A stretch of 5,448 nucleotides of DNA, from NCBI GenBank assembly GCA_937881255.1, contig CALGFH010000093.1, forward strand, positions 1 to 5,448, in the 5' to 3' direction. The position numbers were made by a program, and so were the translations under genes. Origin of the DNA: an uncultured Actinomycetes bacterium. GTDB lineage: Bacteria > Actinomycetota > CALGFH01. The notes below the pieces were generated by a model, which saw nothing but the letters and a program-made list of their open reading frames with translations, was not told the origin of the DNA and searched no databases. This document shows, piece after piece, positions 4,844-5,448 of this stretch (position 1 is its first letter; every line of letters begins with the position of its first letter).

Positions 4844-5448
4844 ATGGACGACACCACCCAGCCGATCGGCCCACCGCCGCCCGCGCCACGGCCACCGGAC
4901 GATCCGCCGCCCGCGGTCCGGTCGCCGGTTGATCCGCCGTCCGTGGCATTGGCCGCACGTCTGCTGCGCATGGTGCTCGTCGGCGCCGGCGGGCTGGTCC
5001 TGCTCGTGGTGGGGCTGGCCTGGGACGCGGTGCTGCACGCCCGCGACCCCGGGCTGGCCGCCGAGGAGGGCGTGTTCGCGCTCTCCAACCCTGGCCACCT
5101 GCTCGCCGGCATCGGGATCGCCCTGGTCGCGGTCGGCCTGGCCGGCGCCCTGGCCATCCTGGTGCTGGAGTCCCGGGGTGTCCGGCCCCGCTCCACCCCG
5201 GCCCGGCTGGGCGTGGCCGGGGCCGCGCTCGCCCTGGCGCTGGTCGCGGGCGGGACCGGCGTGTGGGCGGCGGGTGCCGGCGGGCACGACCACGACCCGG
5301 CCGCCGCCCACGACCCGGCCTCCCACGTCCACGAGGGCGCGACGGCGGCGGGGACGGCCGGCGACGCGGACGGGCCGGAGATGGCCGAGCACACCCACGG
5401 CCCGAACGTGCCCGAGGTGGCCGCGGCCACCGACGACCAGCGGGCCAA
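4844..5448 (+). CDS. Membrane protein with exported His-rich tail (partial, runs off the right edge)
   Basis: The first 201 residues are present and no stop is reached. A Pro-rich cytoplasmic N-terminus (1-35) precedes helices at about 43-60, 86-108 and 122-144. Basic residues R39/R42 and R111-R121 place the N-terminus and second loop inside, so the 61-85 loop and the C-terminal tail are outside. H65 in WDAVLH (60-65) and H85 in NPGH (82-85) lie at the outer ends of helices one and two. The tail carries H148, H150, H156, H161, H163, H183 and H185, with many Asp and Glu, which suggests binding of copper, zinc or a similar ion. Proteins of this layout occur in actinobacteria without assigned function. 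TGGAG (4829-4833) lies ten bases before the ATG. The 126-base gap upstream shows no convincing promoter or terminator. Confidence 0.8.
   Translation, partial: MDDTTQPIGPPPPAPRPPDDPPPAVRSPVDPPSVALAARLLRMVLVGAGGLVLLVVGLAWDAVLHARDPGLAAEEGVFALSNPGHLLAGIGIALVAVGLAGALAILVLESRGVRPRSTPARLGVAGAALALALVAGGTGVWAAGAGGHDHDPAAAHDPASHVHEGATAAGTAGDADGPEMAEHTHGPNVPEVAAATDDQRA

Noticed and set aside
4651..5448. Minus-strand open frames at the right end
   Set aside because: They are Ser/Ala/Pro/Arg low-complexity shadows. The plus strand encodes two proteins with clear helices and consistent positive-inside topology.

Overview
The window is very GC-rich, with codon third positions almost all G or C and frequent GTG/TTG starts. 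Its proteins are rich in Ala, Gly, Arg and Val and poor in Lys. Together with a mycobacterial-type HisN, a DUF3072 protein and a perfect actinobacterial-type SOS box, this points to a member of the Actinomycetota. I cannot name the genus. No mobile element, CRISPR array, tRNA or rRNA is visible, and the window reads as ordinary chromosome.

Layout. Positions 1-82 hold two strong hairpins that probably end transcription. From 81 to 683 on the minus strand is an XRE/cupin transcription factor. Positions 684-812 form an AT-richer divergent control region with a perfect palindrome, GTACAAT-GG-ATTGTAC, lying on a good -10 box. Facing away from the regulator are a 56-residue membrane peptide gene (813-983) and a DMT/EamA exporter gene (1007-1978). 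The regulator, operator, small membrane protein and exporter look like one self-contained export locus whose substrate is unknown.

The exporter gene runs into a convergent 70-residue DUF3072 gene (2003-2215, minus), and the two stop codons sit in a GC-rich inverted repeat. Just upstream of the DUF3072 ribosome binding site is a sequence that fits the actinobacterial LexA (SOS) box TCGAAC-N4-GTTCGA exactly. The DUF3072 gene is therefore probably damage-inducible.

From 2312 rightward all genes are on the plus strand. They are hisN (inositol-monophosphatase-fold histidinol-phosphatase), a short-chain dehydrogenase/reductase whose GTG start overlaps the hisN stop, an unrecognised eight-helix membrane protein (3953-4717), and the start of a three-helix membrane protein with an exported His-rich tail that runs off the right edge (4844-5448+).

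The most interesting signals are the SOS box in front of DUF3072, the palindromic operator shared by the regulator and the small peptide/exporter unit, and the pair of uncharacterised membrane proteins with membrane-boundary histidines at the right end. I see no clearly new multi-gene defence or biosynthetic system.
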